Of a stretch of DNA of 6,366 bases, positions 6,274 to 6,366 are shown piece after piece. The stretch comes from Fidelibacterota bacterium REDSEA-S14_B6. GTDB taxonomy: Bacteria > Fidelibacterota > Marinisomatia > Marinisomatales > S15-B10. Location of the stretch: the NCBI GenBank assembly GCA_001626655.1, contig LUOC01000157.1, positions 1 through 6,366 on the forward strand. Reading direction: 5' to 3'. A program made the position numbers and the translations under genes. Each line of letters begins with the position of its first letter. Positions within the stretch are counted from its first letter, which is position 1. The notes beneath the pieces are model-generated. The model saw nothing but the letters and a program-made list of their open reading frames with translations, was not told the DNA's origin and ran no database searches.

Positions 6274-6342
6274 AGGCCTTAGAGAGCATGCCAAGAGATA
6301 ATAGGCCAGATTTCGAAGATTGCATCAGTTTCGAAAACCGTT

Positions 6343-6365
6343 CCTTCTCCCCTTGAGGGAGAAGG
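6343..6365. repeat. Perfect 9-base hairpin at the right edge
   Basis: CCTTCTCCC (6343-6351) and GGGAGAAGG (6357-6365) form a perfect stem with a 5-base loop (CTTGA). The same C/T-rich flavour appears in the inverted repeat at 6221-6273. On the minus strand no T-run follows; on the plus strand the window ends one base later, so a terminator for a plus-strand gene or a dispersed repeat unit cannot be told apart. Confidence 0.55.
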
Positions 6366-6366
6366 C

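Larger units (their letters stand above)
6102..6366. other. Right-hand intergenic region, no gene seen
   Basis: No supported coding region or RNA gene is visible here. The one long plus-strand open frame (5878-6252) is antisense to the membrane protein gene and has no ribosome binding site or recognisable protein character. The stretch contains an imperfect palindrome around 6200-6215, a long inverted repeat at 6221-6273, a 9-base hairpin at 6343-6365, and two TTTCGAA copies (6311-6317 and 6330-6336). Confidence 0.5.

Noticed and set aside
6311..6336. Two TTTCGAA copies as a possible repeat array or operator
   Set aside because: Only two short, self-palindromic copies 19 bases apart; easily due to chance, and no spacer regularity to suggest an array.

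Overview
The window reads almost entirely on the minus strand. It looks like a piece of a Gram-negative, probably marine or environmental, bacterial chromosome or metagenome contig. Protein style suggests the FCB / Marinimicrobia / Gemmatimonadota-like sphere: an exported S9 peptidase with PD40 propeller repeats, an amidohydrolase with a lipoprotein signal, and an SSS symporter tail with an LRWFWERIN segment. That placement is an inference from sequence style, not a measured phylogeny. Base composition is mixed: the S9 gene is visibly AT-richer than the two amidohydrolase genes.

Layout in transcription order (right to left). 6366-6102 is an intergenic stretch with three inverted repeats. 6026-5661 is a 121-residue, four-helix membrane protein of unknown function with a candidate promoter, a strong ribosome binding site and a good intrinsic terminator (5594-5630). 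5593-5462 is non-coding as far as I can see. 5461-4874 is the C-terminal third of a sodium:solute symporter whose N-terminal part is absent. 4827-3236 is a secreted YtcJ-type amidohydrolase gene with a frameshift near its 3' end and apparently missing segments. 3225-1696 is a lipoprotein N-acyl-D-amino-acid deacylase-like amidohydrolase, 10 bases downstream. After a 127-base gap with a plausible promoter, 1568-1 is an S9 (prolyl oligopeptidase / acylaminoacyl-peptidase type) enzyme that runs off the left edge before its catalytic serine.

Taken together, 5461-1 looks like an exported peptide or N-acyl amino acid scavenging cluster: an extracytoplasmic S9 peptidase, two extracytoplasmic amidohydrolases, and formerly a symporter for uptake. 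Two of the four genes are damaged, so the cluster is either decaying in this lineage or contains assembly or sequencing errors. No tRNA, rRNA, CRISPR array, intact insertion sequence or phage gene was seen. I found no convincing new multi-gene system. The best leads are the damage pattern, the altered metal-site position in the deacylase, and the orphan small membrane protein.
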